Origin: BJGV01 sp003230615
Lineage (GTDB): Bacteria > Pseudomonadota > Gammaproteobacteria > Burkholderiales > Nitrosomonadaceae
Assembly: GCA_963663215.1 (NCBI GenBank)
Contig: OY760140.1
Location: 1,798,001-1,862,000 of the forward strand
Direction of reading: 5' to 3'
Length of the DNA stretch: 64,000 bases
Every line of letters starts with the position of its first letter. Position 1 is the first letter of the stretch. The translations under genes were made by a program, and so were the position numbers. This document shows positions 38,388-47,180 of the stretch, one piece after another. Under the pieces are notes generated by a model. That model made no database searches and was not told the DNA's origin. It worked only from the letters and a program-made list of their open reading frames with translations.

Positions 38388-39041
38388 TTAGAAATAACCC
38401 TTCGTCTCGTATTCTAGGCACATATCCACGATCCTTGTTTCAGTCAACGGCGGTGTCAATCCAAGGGCCGCATTGAGTAATGCTGCACAGAGGTGTCCAC
38501 CCATCGGGTCTCCCGTCCATAACACCTGCATCATGGACTTCCCAGGAAATTGTCTGCTGCCAGGAAACGCTTGTTGAAATTGAGTTCCACCATCCCATTT
38601 ACCTTTATTATCTGTATTGCCTAAATTTTGTGTACTGCCTGAATTCCCACTACTGTTTGAATTCCCGTTACTGGCTGAACTTTGGATACTGGTTAAACTT
38701 CCGTTACTGGTTGTTGAACCTTCGTTGTTAATATATCTGCCCGGTTCGTATTGTGTCCCTGCCCAGGCTTCCGGGGTATTGGCATAATAATCTGGGTAAT
38801 TGCCAAAGCACATTTCTTGAATATGGGCACTAACGTTGCCCGATTCAAACCCTGAAGGGGATTTACAAACAGTATTTGCCAGCATAGGTCGGCTGGCGAG
38901 GGTAAGAATAACCCCTGATGCAGCTAAACCAGCCTTGGTAAAACGTCTTCGTGAAGAGTCAACCGATTTTGTTTTATCTTCAAGAGCTTCAGATGATAGC
39001 TTATCTTCCATATTGTCGTTTTGATGGTTTTTGATCGTCAA
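38388..39041 (-). CDS. Twin-arginine-signal exported protein with Ser/Asn/Gly-rich linker
   Basis: The family is unknown to me. A twin-arginine motif SRRRFTKAG begins near residue 30, followed by a hydrophobic core (LAASGVILTLASRP) and a probable cleavage after MLA. The mature part has four cysteines (TVCK, MCFG, LCAA, MCLE). A low-complexity linker (residues about 112-145) is rich in Ser, Asn, Gly and Thr, with degenerate repeats visible in the DNA at about 38600-38720. The TTG start at 39039-39041 is preceded by AGGAG at six bases, stronger than the ATG at 39011. It has a sigma-54-type promoter. It is a possible client of the PqqD-like protein encoded next to it, which is inference. Confidence 0.75.
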   Translation of the reverse strand: MTIKNHQNDNMEDKLSSEALEDKTKSVDSSRRRFTKAGLAASGVILTLASRPMLANTVCKSPSGFESGNVSAHIQEMCFGNYPDYYANTPEAWAGTQYEPGRYINNEGSTTSNGSLTSIQSSASNGNSNSSGNSGSTQNLGNTDNKGKWDGGTQFQQAFPGSRQFPGKSMMQVLWTGDPMGGHLCAALLNAALGLTPPLTETRIVDMCLEYETKGYF

Positions 39042-39090
39042 GTTATGCTCCTGATCTGTTGTACTTCACTTAGTAGTACAACACACGAGA

Positions 39091-39308
39091 TGTTTAAAAT
39101 ATTTACTGATAATAATGCTAATACTATCGAACGTGGAATTCTGTGTGAGAAATCACAATATATTACTTATTTGACATGTTTTTTAGTCATATTCCATATA
39201 TAAAGGATACAGAAGCAATTTCTATACCATAATATTTTTTCATTGTTATACAGAGCGATGTATGTATGGCACAAGCGTAAAGCAAAGTATGTGTAAAAAA
39301 ATCCGACA
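39091..39308 (-). promoter_or_regulatory. Upstream control region shared with 8713-8912 (copy 2)
   Basis: The collinear counterpart of the tract upstream of the lytic transglycosylase. The leader block at 39113-39165 contains 27 consecutive identical bases at 39133-39159, including the TGTGA-N4-TCACA inverted repeat. The promoter, TATACAG and AAATCCGACA blocks follow at the same spacing as in copy 1, within one base. Between the leader block and the promoter block copy 2 has 14 extra bases. Confidence 0.8.
39213..39229 (-). promoter_or_regulatory. Sigma-54-type promoter for the twin-arginine protein operon
   Basis: The minus strand reads TGGTATAGAAATTGCTT. GG and GC are 12 bases apart, as RpoN needs, with a weaker TGGTAT in place of TGGCAC. 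Its position matches the stronger promoter at 8817-8833. It lies about 172 bases before the TTG start at 39041. Confidence 0.7.
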
Positions 39309-39363
39309 GATTATAACTGATTTTGCTTATTTGAGTTTCCCTGTGGGTTTGGCGAGATGCAGA

Positions 39364-40827
39364 TTAAATTCCAAGATCTTTCCAGATTTCATCTACTCGA
39401 GTTTGCACTGCTGGGTCCATCACGATTGGTGTACCCCATTTGCGAGCAGTTTCTCCAGGCCATTTGTTAGTGGCATCCAGGCCCATTTTTCCGCCCAGAC
39501 CTGATACAGGGCTGGCAAAATCGAGATAATCTATGGGCGTATTTTCTACGATCAGCGTGTCACGCACTGGATCAACGCGAGTGGTAATCGCCCAGATGAC
39601 TTCCTTCCAGTCGCGGATATTTATATCATCGTTGGTGACAATGATGAATTTTGTGTACATGAACTGACGCAAGAAACTCCACACACCAAACATTACGCGC
39701 TTGGCGTGACCCTCGTACTGTTTTTTCATGCTTACCACTGCCATTCGGTAGGAGCAGCCTTCTGGTGGTAAGTAGAAATCGGTGATCTCTGGAAACTGTT
39801 TTTGCAGTAGCGGCACGAATACTTCGTTTAACGCTACGCCTAGAATCGCTGGCTCATCTGGTGGTTTACCAGTGTAAGTGGAGTGATAAATCGGATTATG
39901 TCGCATGGTAATGCGTTCAACTGTAAATACTGGAAACGTTTCTTGCTCGTTGTAATAGCCAGTGTGATCACCGAATGGTCCTTCAATGGCTGTTTCATTA
40001 GGGTAAATGAACCCTTCTAGCACAATTTCTGCGCTTGCTGGAACCTGTAAATCATGACCCAGACATTTTACAATTTCTGTTTTTGTGCCGCGAAGCAATC
40101 CAGAAAACTGATATTCGCTTAAGCTATCCGGTACTGGAGTAACCGCACCGAGCATGGTTGCAGGATCCGCTCCCAGGGCTACCGCTAATGGATATGGTTG
40201 CCCTGGACTGGCGAGGCAAAAATCACGATGGTCTAGTGCACCGCCGCGATGGGCTAGCCAGCGCATAATGAGCTTGTTGGGCGCGATTACCTGCTGACGA
40301 TAAATACCTAAATTCTGCCGTGTTTTTTGCGGCCCCCTAGTGACAGTCAATCCCCAAGTAATCAGTGGGCCGACATCTCCCGGCCAGCATGTCTGGATCG
40401 GCAATTTGCAAAGATCTACGTCTTTGCCTTCCCAAACTATGTCCTGGCACGGCGCGCTCGAAAGTACTTTTGGCGCCATGTTAAGAACTTGCTTTAGCAC
40501 TGGCAATTTGTCCCATGTATCTTTAAAACTTTTGGGTGGATCTGGTTCCTTAAGATATGCTAGGAGTTCACCCACTTTTCGAAGAGATTCAACTGATTCC
40601 TGTCCCATGCCCATTGCTACACGCCTAGACGTACCGAACAAATTTCCCAATACAGGGATGTTATGTCCTTTGGGATTTTCAAATAAAATGGCAGGGCCAC
40701 CAGTCTTTAACAACCGATCACAGATTTCGGTCATTTCCAAGTATGGGCTAATCTCAGTTGTAACGCGTTTTAATTCGCCCTTACTTTCTAGTTGTGCGAG
40801 AAAGCTACGTAGGTCTTTATATTTCAT
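39364..40827 (-). CDS. ubiD: 4-hydroxy-3-polyprenylbenzoate decarboxylase
   Basis: UbiD decarboxylates polyprenyl-hydroxybenzoate in ubiquinone synthesis using prenylated FMN. The N-terminal YKDLRSFLAQLESKGELKR, the QNLGIYRQQVI and the NETAIEGPFGDHTGYY segments are family markers. The 487 residues are normal. It lies 11 bases downstream of ubiA in a ubiC-ubiA-ubiD operon. The flavin prenyltransferase ubiX is not in this window. Confidence 0.96.
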   Translation of the reverse strand: MKYKDLRSFLAQLESKGELKRVTTEISPYLEMTEICDRLLKTGGPAILFENPKGHNIPVLGNLFGTSRRVAMGMGQESVESLRKVGELLAYLKEPDPPKSFKDTWDKLPVLKQVLNMAPKVLSSAPCQDIVWEGKDVDLCKLPIQTCWPGDVGPLITWGLTVTRGPQKTRQNLGIYRQQVIAPNKLIMRWLAHRGGALDHRDFCLASPGQPYPLAVALGADPATMLGAVTPVPDSLSEYQFSGLLRGTKTEIVKCLGHDLQVPASAEIVLEGFIYPNETAIEGPFGDHTGYYNEQETFPVFTVERITMRHNPIYHSTYTGKPPDEPAILGVALNEVFVPLLQKQFPEITDFYLPPEGCSYRMAVVSMKKQYEGHAKRVMFGVWSFLRQFMYTKFIIVTNDDINIRDWKEVIWAITTRVDPVRDTLIVENTPIDYLDFASPVSGLGGKMGLDATNKWPGETARKWGTPIVMDPAVQTRVDEIWKDLGI

Positions 40828-40838
40828 TGGTGGAGTAT

Positions 40839-41711
40839 TTAAAATGTTGTTTCTATGAGGTAATCAAGCACAATGCAGATAAACACAGTTGCACCTACCC
40901 AGTTATTATGAAGAAAAGCTTTAAAACAGCGTTCCGGCATTCGATCGTGAATCAGGTGGTACTGGTACATTATAAGGCCTAGTGCAGCCCCAAGGCCGAC
41001 ATAATATATAATACCCAGTTTTTGGATTTGCCCCACACTAATCATGATGCCTAGAAAAATTATATGGCACAGCATGGTACCAGCTACATCAAGGCGCCCA
41101 AAACTGATTGCAGAGGTCTTAATACCAATCTTGAGATCGTCGGCTTTATCCACCATTGCATACTCAGTATCGTAGGCAACTACCCAGAATAGATTCGCTG
41201 TCATTAACAGCCACACGACTATGGGCAGCTCATTAGTTTGTGCGGCGAATGCCATCGGGATGCCGAAGCTAAAAGCAATACCGAGATACGCCTGTGGAAT
41301 CACAAAGAAGCGTTTGGTAAACGGATAACTCGCCGCAAGAAACAACGCACATACTGACAATACAATGGTAAGGCGGTTTAGACTAAGAATTAGGAGAAAT
41401 GCACAGAAACTCAGACCTGCTGCTAAAAGTAACGCTTCTTTGGTGCTCACCACTCCGGTTGCTAGCGGTCGATCCTTGGTGCGTTCAACATGTGGATCGA
41501 AATTGCGATCTGCATAGTCGTTTATCACGCAGCCAGCAGAGCGCATAAGTACCGTACCTAGAACGAACACCCACACGATGGCCAAGTTAGGCATGCCATC
41601 TGCAGCAAGCCACAGACCCCATAGAGTAGGCCATAGTAGCAACAGAATACCAATGGGTTTATCCAGACGCATCAGCTTTTCATAATGCCCTAGGCGCTCT
41701 GAGATAATCAC
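40839..41711 (-). CDS. ubiA: 4-hydroxybenzoate polyprenyltransferase
   Basis: UbiA attaches the polyprenyl tail to 4-hydroxybenzoate in the inner membrane. The first Asp-rich motif is NDYADRNFDPHVERTKDRP and the second DTEYAMVDKADDLKIG. About eight to nine transmembrane helices are visible. I chose GTG 41709-41711, which overlaps the ubiC stop by one base and gives 290 residues, the E. coli length. An upstream GTG at 41798 would extend the protein well into ubiC. Confidence 0.94.
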   Translation of the reverse strand: MIISERLGHYEKLMRLDKPIGILLLLWPTLWGLWLAADGMPNLAIVWVFVLGTVLMRSAGCVINDYADRNFDPHVERTKDRPLATGVVSTKEALLLAAGLSFCAFLLILSLNRLTIVLSVCALFLAASYPFTKRFFVIPQAYLGIAFSFGIPMAFAAQTNELPIVVWLLMTANLFWVVAYDTEYAMVDKADDLKIGIKTSAISFGRLDVAGTMLCHIIFLGIMISVGQIQKLGIIYYVGLGAALGLIMYQYHLIHDRMPERCFKAFLHNNWVGATVFICIVLDYLIETTF

Positions 41712-42250
41712 TATACTAAGTCCAGGATGGAGGGAAGGAATACTTCGGTAACTAGTATGGGCTGACCATGCAGGCTGAATAAGGAACGACGCGCCCACAA
41801 ACTAAAAGGGGCTACTTGTAAATCTTGGCAGGCTCGATGAAATAGCGGATGACCCGAATTCAGTTTTTTGAATTGCAGGGGTGTACGCTTGACAATTGGG
41901 TTGGTAAACAGCATCGTACCTAGAGATTTGTTACCGAGTTTACTCAATCCACACCATGCTCCTCGTAGGTTTTTTCTTGCCACAACAGAGTGAGCAAACA
42001 CTACGGGGGTTTTGCCACAGTACAAATAGACTTCTCGAACATGTGCCAATTCCCTAGGACGTAAGCCTAACACAGCAAACTCGTCCTCACATGCTGTTGC
42101 AAGTGATTGGAAGACTGGTTCAACACGAAAATCTCTGCAACGTAGTTGAATGAGGCGTGTAAGAGACCCTCGATTCTGCAACCAGCCACGAGCTTGAGGT
42201 GAGATGGATAGTGGTGCGAAAAGCCACCTTGAAAACTGAGCAGGGTTCAT
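41711..42250 (-). CDS. ubiC: Chorismate-pyruvate lyase
   Basis: UbiC converts chorismate to 4-hydroxybenzoate and pyruvate, the first ubiquinone-specific step. The family pattern is seen in REVYLYCGKTPVVFAHSVV and GCGL-like GAWCGLSKLGNKSLGTMLF. The C-terminal LFSLHGQPILVTEVFLPSI is typical. The 179 residues fit. It opens the ubiCAD operon. Confidence 0.93.
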   Translation of the reverse strand: MNPAQFSRWLFAPLSISPQARGWLQNRGSLTRLIQLRCRDFRVEPVFQSLATACEDEFAVLGLRPRELAHVREVYLYCGKTPVVFAHSVVARKNLRGAWCGLSKLGNKSLGTMLFTNPIVKRTPLQFKKLNSGHPLFHRACQDLQVAPFSLWARRSLFSLHGQPILVTEVFLPSILDLV

Positions 42251-42553
42251 TACTACAAAAATGGAAAAAAAGAATTATGCCGCATAACCTGTTGCGTCTA
42301 AACTTTTTTCAAGTGTAATGTGAAGATTGTCAATTCCAATTTCATTTTATTAGAGATACTTTCTGTTGGTTTAATCGCTCGTTCCTTTCGTACTATCTCA
42401 TGTTGTCTGTGAAACTTGTTTTTTTGTCACCTAGCTTTACTTCAAATCTGAAACTGGCATTAATTGTAAATTGTTAGTCTATGCAACGGTTTGAACAGAA
42501 CAATAGTTTTTCTAATACAGCTACCCTACTCTATTAAACTCTCAGGCATGCAA
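42251..42553 (-). other. Intergenic region between ubiC and the FecCD permease
   Basis: About 300 AT-rich bases upstream of ubiC with no recognised gene, riboswitch or repeat. It should hold the ubiCAD promoter. Confidence 0.4.
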
Positions 42554-43531
42554 TCAACGTTTTTTCGACAGCAACAATAAAAGCATGGGTACACCCAGCA
42601 GTGCCGTCAACACCCCAACTGGCAACTGCTGGGGTGCCCACAGGGTACGTGCCAGCGTATCTGCCAATGTGAGAAAACAGCCTCCTAATAGTATCGACAG
42701 GGGCAACAACCAGCGATAGTCGTTAACACCTAGCAAACGGACGGCATGTGGAACAATAAGGCCAACAAAGCCAATAGCACCGGCTAACATCAGTGCTGCT
42801 ACGGTTACTAACGAAGCGCAAAAGTAAATTCCTACTTGTAATGGCAGCACTGCTACACCTAGTGTTTTTGCCTTCATCTGGCCAAGACTCAGAACATTAA
42901 GGTTTCTGGAAAAGATCATACTTACAATTGCCACAATCAAAAGGGTAATCCACGCGGGCAATATTTCTTCAGCACGAGAGACGTCTCCCATCAACCAAAA
43001 TAACATACCTTTCACATTATTGGCTGGCGCAAGAGTCAGTAGCAGGGTAATTAGTGCGGTACAACCAGCAGATAGCACTACCCCCGTTAGGAGTAATCGA
43101 TAGAGGTTCCAGTTGCCAGTACGAAAGCTCAACCCAAACACAACTGCAATTGCAATCAACGCACCTACCAGAGATATTAAATTGTTTAGCACCAACCCCC
43201 ACCCCAACAGCATTGCGGTAAGAGCACCCACTGCCGCACCGCCAGATACGCCGAGAATATAAGGATCTGCCAGCGGGTTACGTAACAACACTTGTAACAA
43301 TGTTCCCGCAAGTGCTAGTAAGCCACCGCAAGCAAGTGATGCTAATACCCGTGGTAAACGAAGTTGCCAAACTATCTGGGCAGTAGCATCATTTGCTGGA
43401 AATAATAATATGTGGGCTATTTTATAGGCGGGAATATTTACGCTGCCAAACAATAATCCAAAAAATAAACTTCCTACAGCGAGCAGAAGAAAAATGATTA
43501 GTAGTGTTAAGGGATTTTTAGCGAGGGCCAC
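42554..43531 (-). CDS. FecCD-family ABC transporter permease (B12 or siderophore), orphan
   Basis: This is a BtuC/FecCD-type inner-membrane permease of 325 residues with about nine to ten hydrophobic helices. Markers are LRLPRVLASLACGGLLALAGTLLQ, NPLADPYILGVSGGAAVG and the late GFVGLIVPHAVRLLGVNDYR. Partner genes for a substrate-binding protein or an ATPase are not adjacent, so it is either a remnant or works with subunits encoded elsewhere. No cobalamin riboswitch was seen upstream. Confidence 0.92.
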   Translation of the reverse strand: MALAKNPLTLLIIFLLLAVGSLFFGLLFGSVNIPAYKIAHILLFPANDATAQIVWQLRLPRVLASLACGGLLALAGTLLQVLLRNPLADPYILGVSGGAAVGALTAMLLGWGLVLNNLISLVGALIAIAVVFGLSFRTGNWNLYRLLLTGVVLSAGCTALITLLLTLAPANNVKGMLFWLMGDVSRAEEILPAWITLLIVAIVSMIFSRNLNVLSLGQMKAKTLGVAVLPLQVGIYFCASLVTVAALMLAGAIGFVGLIVPHAVRLLGVNDYRWLLPLSILLGGCFLTLADTLARTLWAPQQLPVGVLTALLGVPMLLLLLSKKR

Positions 43532-43610
43532 GCGGTTTTGTAAAAATTAAAATACCTTGGTACGTATTGAAATAGAAAAATATCATAAAGACAGCACGTT
43601 AACCGAAATT

Positions 43611-44273
43611 TTATCGTAGACTGATGATTGGCCAGTTGTTTTTTTTCGCATATCTTTTAAGTGTTGTATCAGGATCCACCGCTACAGGGCGAGTTACTTT
43701 GTTAAGCAATGGTATATCATTTAGGGAGTCACTATAAAACCAGCTTTCAAGGAACGAGAGCCAAGTCAGGTTACGCTCATCTAACCAGTTTTCTAACCTC
43801 GTTATTTTCCCTTCTCTAAAGCAAGGCGCTCCTAAAACTTGGCCAGTAAATTCGCCATTCTTCTGTTCCGGTTCGGTCGCGATTAGGTTTTTTATTCCTA
43901 GCGCTTGCGCGATCGGTTCGGTAACGAATCGATTTGTGGCCGTGATAATGGCACATAAATCACCTCCTAGCATGTGTTTATTGATCAGTTCATGTGCTCC
44001 CGGCGCAATCAGCGGAAAGATTTTTTTTGTCATGAATTCATTGTGCCAAACATCAAGTTGAATACGGGAATGGCGTGATAAAGGCTTCAACTGGAAGTCC
44101 AAAAATTTATGTATATCTAGGGTTCCGGACTTATATTGCTCATAGAATTCTAAGTTATGTGCTTCATATACCTCACGGTCGAGGACCCGTTGTTCAATCA
44201 GAAATTGTGCCCATTCGAAATCGCTGTCACTAATCAGAAGCGTATTATCAAGATCAAACAGGGCCAGATTCAT
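43611..44273 (-). CDS. HAD-IB family phosphatase
   Basis: A HAD-superfamily hydrolase of the SerB-like IB subfamily. Motif I is ALFDLDNTLL with the nucleophile Asp, motif II is CAIITATNRF, and motif IV is YSDSLNDIPLL. The 220 residues match proteins found next to hda in betaproteobacteria. Substrate is unknown; phosphoserine- or histidinol-phosphate-type monoesters are family precedents. Its start overlaps the hda end by 4 bases. Confidence 0.9.
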   Translation of the reverse strand: MNLALFDLDNTLLISDSDFEWAQFLIEQRVLDREVYEAHNLEFYEQYKSGTLDIHKFLDFQLKPLSRHSRIQLDVWHNEFMTKKIFPLIAPGAHELINKHMLGGDLCAIITATNRFVTEPIAQALGIKNLIATEPEQKNGEFTGQVLGAPCFREGKITRLENWLDERNLTWLSFLESWFYSDSLNDIPLLNKVTRPVAVDPDTTLKRYAKKNNWPIISLR

Positions 44274-44959
44274 GATGTGGGAAGCAGCAATTCACGTAAC
44301 ATCGGAATAGTAATTTGGCGCTGATCCGTACGTGAGTACAGGTCAAGAGCGTCGAGTGTGGCCATCAATGAAGGTAAGTCGCGTTGTCCATGCCGCAGCA
44401 AGTAGTCACATACAACTTGGGGTAAGTCAAATCCCCGACTAGCAGCATGGCTCTTCATAGCTTGTGTTTTTTCTTCGTCAGACAATTCATGAACCTGATA
44501 AACTAGCCCCCATCCCAAACGTGTAACTAGATCCTTGCGCAAGTTCAATTGTGCTGGAGCAGCTGATCCACATACCAGCATAAGCGCATGACCTTCATCT
44601 CGAATGTGGTTATAGAGATTAAACAAACCAATTTGTGTTGACTCGTTGAGATGATCAATATCATCTACTGTTAAACAGTCAACCTCACTAATTGCTGAAA
44701 ACTCTGCATTTACGTTAGGCCTGATACCGCACTTAATATAAGCCGCATCCAGTTTGTTTTGTGTGTAGGTTTCAACTACTGCCTGTAATAAGTGGCTTTT
44801 GCCGCATCCCTTTCCACCCCACAGGTAAACAAAACGTTCTTGCTCTCGCTCTCCAAGGATATTATCCAGAGTTTGCAACAGCTCTAAGTTGTGTCCCGGC
44901 ACAAAATTATCCAGTGTGGGCGGAGAGGGAGGGGCGATGTCTAGCAGCAGTTGCTTCAT
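44270..44959 (-). CDS. hda: DnaA regulatory inactivator Hda
   Basis: Hda is a DnaA-like AAA+ protein that binds the sliding clamp and stimulates hydrolysis of DnaA-bound ATP after initiation. An N-terminal clamp-binding motif (MKQLLLDI), Walker A GGKGCGKSHLLQA, Walker B CLTVDDIDHL and the sensor region are visible. The 229 residues fit. It overlaps the HAD gene and directly abuts the upstream permease gene. Confidence 0.95.
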   Translation of the reverse strand: MKQLLLDIAPPSPPTLDNFVPGHNLELLQTLDNILGEREQERFVYLWGGKGCGKSHLLQAVVETYTQNKLDAAYIKCGIRPNVNAEFSAISEVDCLTVDDIDHLNESTQIGLFNLYNHIRDEGHALMLVCGSAAPAQLNLRKDLVTRLGWGLVYQVHELSDEEKTQAMKSHAASRGFDLPQVVCDYLLRHGQRDLPSLMATLDALDLYSRTDQRQITIPMLRELLLPTS

Positions 44960-46024
44960 TTACAAATTGTAGAGAGTGCTTTCCAAATATTGCTTGCGTA
45001 CATGACGCAACCAAACCAGTAGTACAGCACTCGCGGGTAACGCCAGCAATAAACCAACAAACCCGAACAACTGGGCGAAGGCTAGCAACGCAAAAATCAC
45101 CATTACTGGATGCAAGCCGATGCGGTTACCAACTAGCCAAGCTACCACCACCATGTTTTCTAGTAACTGTCCAACAACAAGTACAATCCAAATTGGGATC
45201 AAGTCGCTCCATCCTTGGAATTGCATCAGCGCCACCAAGGTCGCCAGTATAAAAGCGATGGCCATGCCGAGATAGGGAACAAATACTAGGAATCCGGCTA
45301 TCACCCCAATTTCCAAAGCAAATTCCAGCCCTACAAGCCACAACCCCATTACGTAATAGATGCTCATTAATAACATCACTGAAAGTTGTCCGCGCAAAAA
45401 TTCAGCCAATATTTGATCAATCTCACGTGCGAGCACGTTAACTTGTTTATACCAATGGCGTGGAATTATTTCGTCGACAAATCCTACCAATTGTGTCCAG
45501 TCGCGTAGTAAATAAAATAGCACCACCGGCACCAATACAAGATTTAAGAGAAATCCCATTGCCGCTGCGCCACCGCTGGCGGACAATGTTACTAACTTGG
45601 CAACAATCCCACCCGCGCTTTGCCAGTTCTGTGTCAACGTTTGTTTGAGTAGAGTAATATCCAATTGTACGCTAATGCCAAATTGCATTTCTAACCAAGG
45701 AATTAGGCTGTTTCTAACTGCTTCAAGATAGGCTGGCACTTTCTCGATTAACCGGGAAGCTTCTCTCTCGAATAGGGGCACCATAATAAGAATAAATACC
45801 GTAAATAAGCTTAGCAACAATGTCATTACTAGTATCGTGCCGAGAGTACGTGAAATTTTCCATATGGTTATTCTGGTTCCCAGGGGACTAAAAATATAGG
45901 CGATGGTTCCCGCCAGAAGGAATGGTGTGAGGATCGAGCTTAGCAGATAAATCAATACACCTATGATAGAGGCTAATGCTAGCCACCATAGGTTATGTAA
46001 ATCGCGGGGGTGTTTGTGGTCCAT
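44960..46024 (-). CDS. AI-2E/PerM family membrane transporter
   Basis: A 354-residue protein with seven to eight predicted transmembrane helices and the family segments FLAGTIAYIFSPLG, LLRDWTQLVGFVDEIIPRHW and LGMAIAFILATLVALM. Substrates vary or are unknown (AI-2 export, osmolytes, cations). It is divergent from purM, as in many betaproteobacteria. Confidence 0.9.
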   Translation of the reverse strand: MDHKHPRDLHNLWWLALASIIGVLIYLLSSILTPFLLAGTIAYIFSPLGTRITIWKISRTLGTILVMTLLLSLFTVFILIMVPLFEREASRLIEKVPAYLEAVRNSLIPWLEMQFGISVQLDITLLKQTLTQNWQSAGGIVAKLVTLSASGGAAAMGFLLNLVLVPVVLFYLLRDWTQLVGFVDEIIPRHWYKQVNVLAREIDQILAEFLRGQLSVMLLMSIYYVMGLWLVGLEFALEIGVIAGFLVFVPYLGMAIAFILATLVALMQFQGWSDLIPIWIVLVVGQLLENMVVVAWLVGNRIGLHPVMVIFALLAFAQLFGFVGLLLALPASAVLLVWLRHVRKQYLESTLYNL

Positions 46025-46085
46025 TTACGGTAAAATTATAGTTGCTAAAAATTGAACTCTAACTGTAACAAGGCGAGAACTCAAC

Positions 46086-47144
46086 TTGACTTCATCTAAT
46101 CAAGGAAATTTGGGGTCGATCCAAATGTCCTACTATAAAGCAGGTGTTGACATAGACGCAGGCAATCGTTTGGTGGAAAATATCAAGCCCTATGCCAAGC
46201 GCACTATGCGTTCTGAAGTGCTTACCGGGATCGGTGGCTTTGGTGCGCTATTTGAGATCTCCAAAAATTACCAAAATCCGGTACTAGTGTCGAGCACCGA
46301 TGGTGTGGGTACTAAATTGAAGCTTGCATTTAAATTTGAGAAGCACGATTGTATTGGCATAGACCTGGTGGCAATGAGCGTTAACGACATTTTGGTACAG
46401 GGAGCAGAGCCACTTTTCTTTCTGGACTATTTTGCATGCGGCAAACTGGATGTTGATACTGCTACGCGCGTAGTCAGGGGGATCGCTGTAGGATGCGAAC
46501 AAGCAGGATGTGCCCTAATTGGCGGCGAAACAGCAGAAATGCCAGGCATGTACTTGGAGAATGAATACGACCTCGCAGGTTTCGCTGTAGGTGTGGTTGA
46601 GAAAGATCGTATCATAAACGGCTTATCCATTATGGAAGGTGATGTGGTGCTTGGGCTCGCTTCCAGTGGCGCACATTCAAACGGCTACTCTTTGATTCGC
46701 AAGATCCTTGAAGAGAACCGCACGGATTTATCTGTTAACTTTAATGGTAGGACGATGATGGACGTAATCATGACGCCAACTCGTATTTACGTAAAACCTT
46801 TGCTTGAGCTGCAGAAGCATTTGCCAATAAAAGGCATGGCACACATAACAGGCGGGGGATTGGTAGAAAATATTCCACGCACCCTGCCTGAGGGCGTTAC
46901 TGCTGTATTGCAAAAGAGCGCATGGGATGTCCCTCCTTTGTTTCACTGGTTACAACAGCAAGGCAAAATTACTGATCGTGAAATGTATCGCGTATTCAAT
47001 TGTGGTATTGGAATGGTGTTAATAATCTCGAATAAGCATGTCGAAGCCGCGACGGAGGTATTGCGTTCCGCAGGAGAGATTGTGTGGCGTATTGGTACAA
47101 TTCAACAATGCGGGAAAGGTGAAGCGCGAACTATGGTCGAGTGA
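46086..47144 (+). CDS. purM: Phosphoribosylformylglycinamidine cyclo-ligase
   Basis: PurM closes the imidazole ring to make AIR in purine synthesis. The family segments are SYYKAGVDIDAGNRLV, GIGGFGALFEI, STDGVGTKLKLA and GGETAEMPGMY. The 352 residues are normal. The start is TTG 46086 (with AAGGCGAG upstream) or ATG 46125 (MSYYKAG); I keep the longer one with low certainty. purN follows. Confidence 0.96.
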   Translation: MTSSNQGNLGSIQMSYYKAGVDIDAGNRLVENIKPYAKRTMRSEVLTGIGGFGALFEISKNYQNPVLVSSTDGVGTKLKLAFKFEKHDCIGIDLVAMSVNDILVQGAEPLFFLDYFACGKLDVDTATRVVRGIAVGCEQAGCALIGGETAEMPGMYLENEYDLAGFAVGVVEKDRIINGLSIMEGDVVLGLASSGAHSNGYSLIRKILEENRTDLSVNFNGRTMMDVIMTPTRIYVKPLLELQKHLPIKGMAHITGGGLVENIPRTLPEGVTAVLQKSAWDVPPLFHWLQQQGKITDREMYRVFNCGIGMVLIISNKHVEAATEVLRSAGEIVWRIGTIQQCGKGEARTMVE

Positions 47145-47180
47145 TCAGCATTGAGTCGTGTCTTTCATACAACAACCATA

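Noticed and set aside
38600..38720. CRISPR-like short repeats
   Set aside because: These are degenerate codon repeats of the Ser/Asn/Gly linker, without regular spacers.
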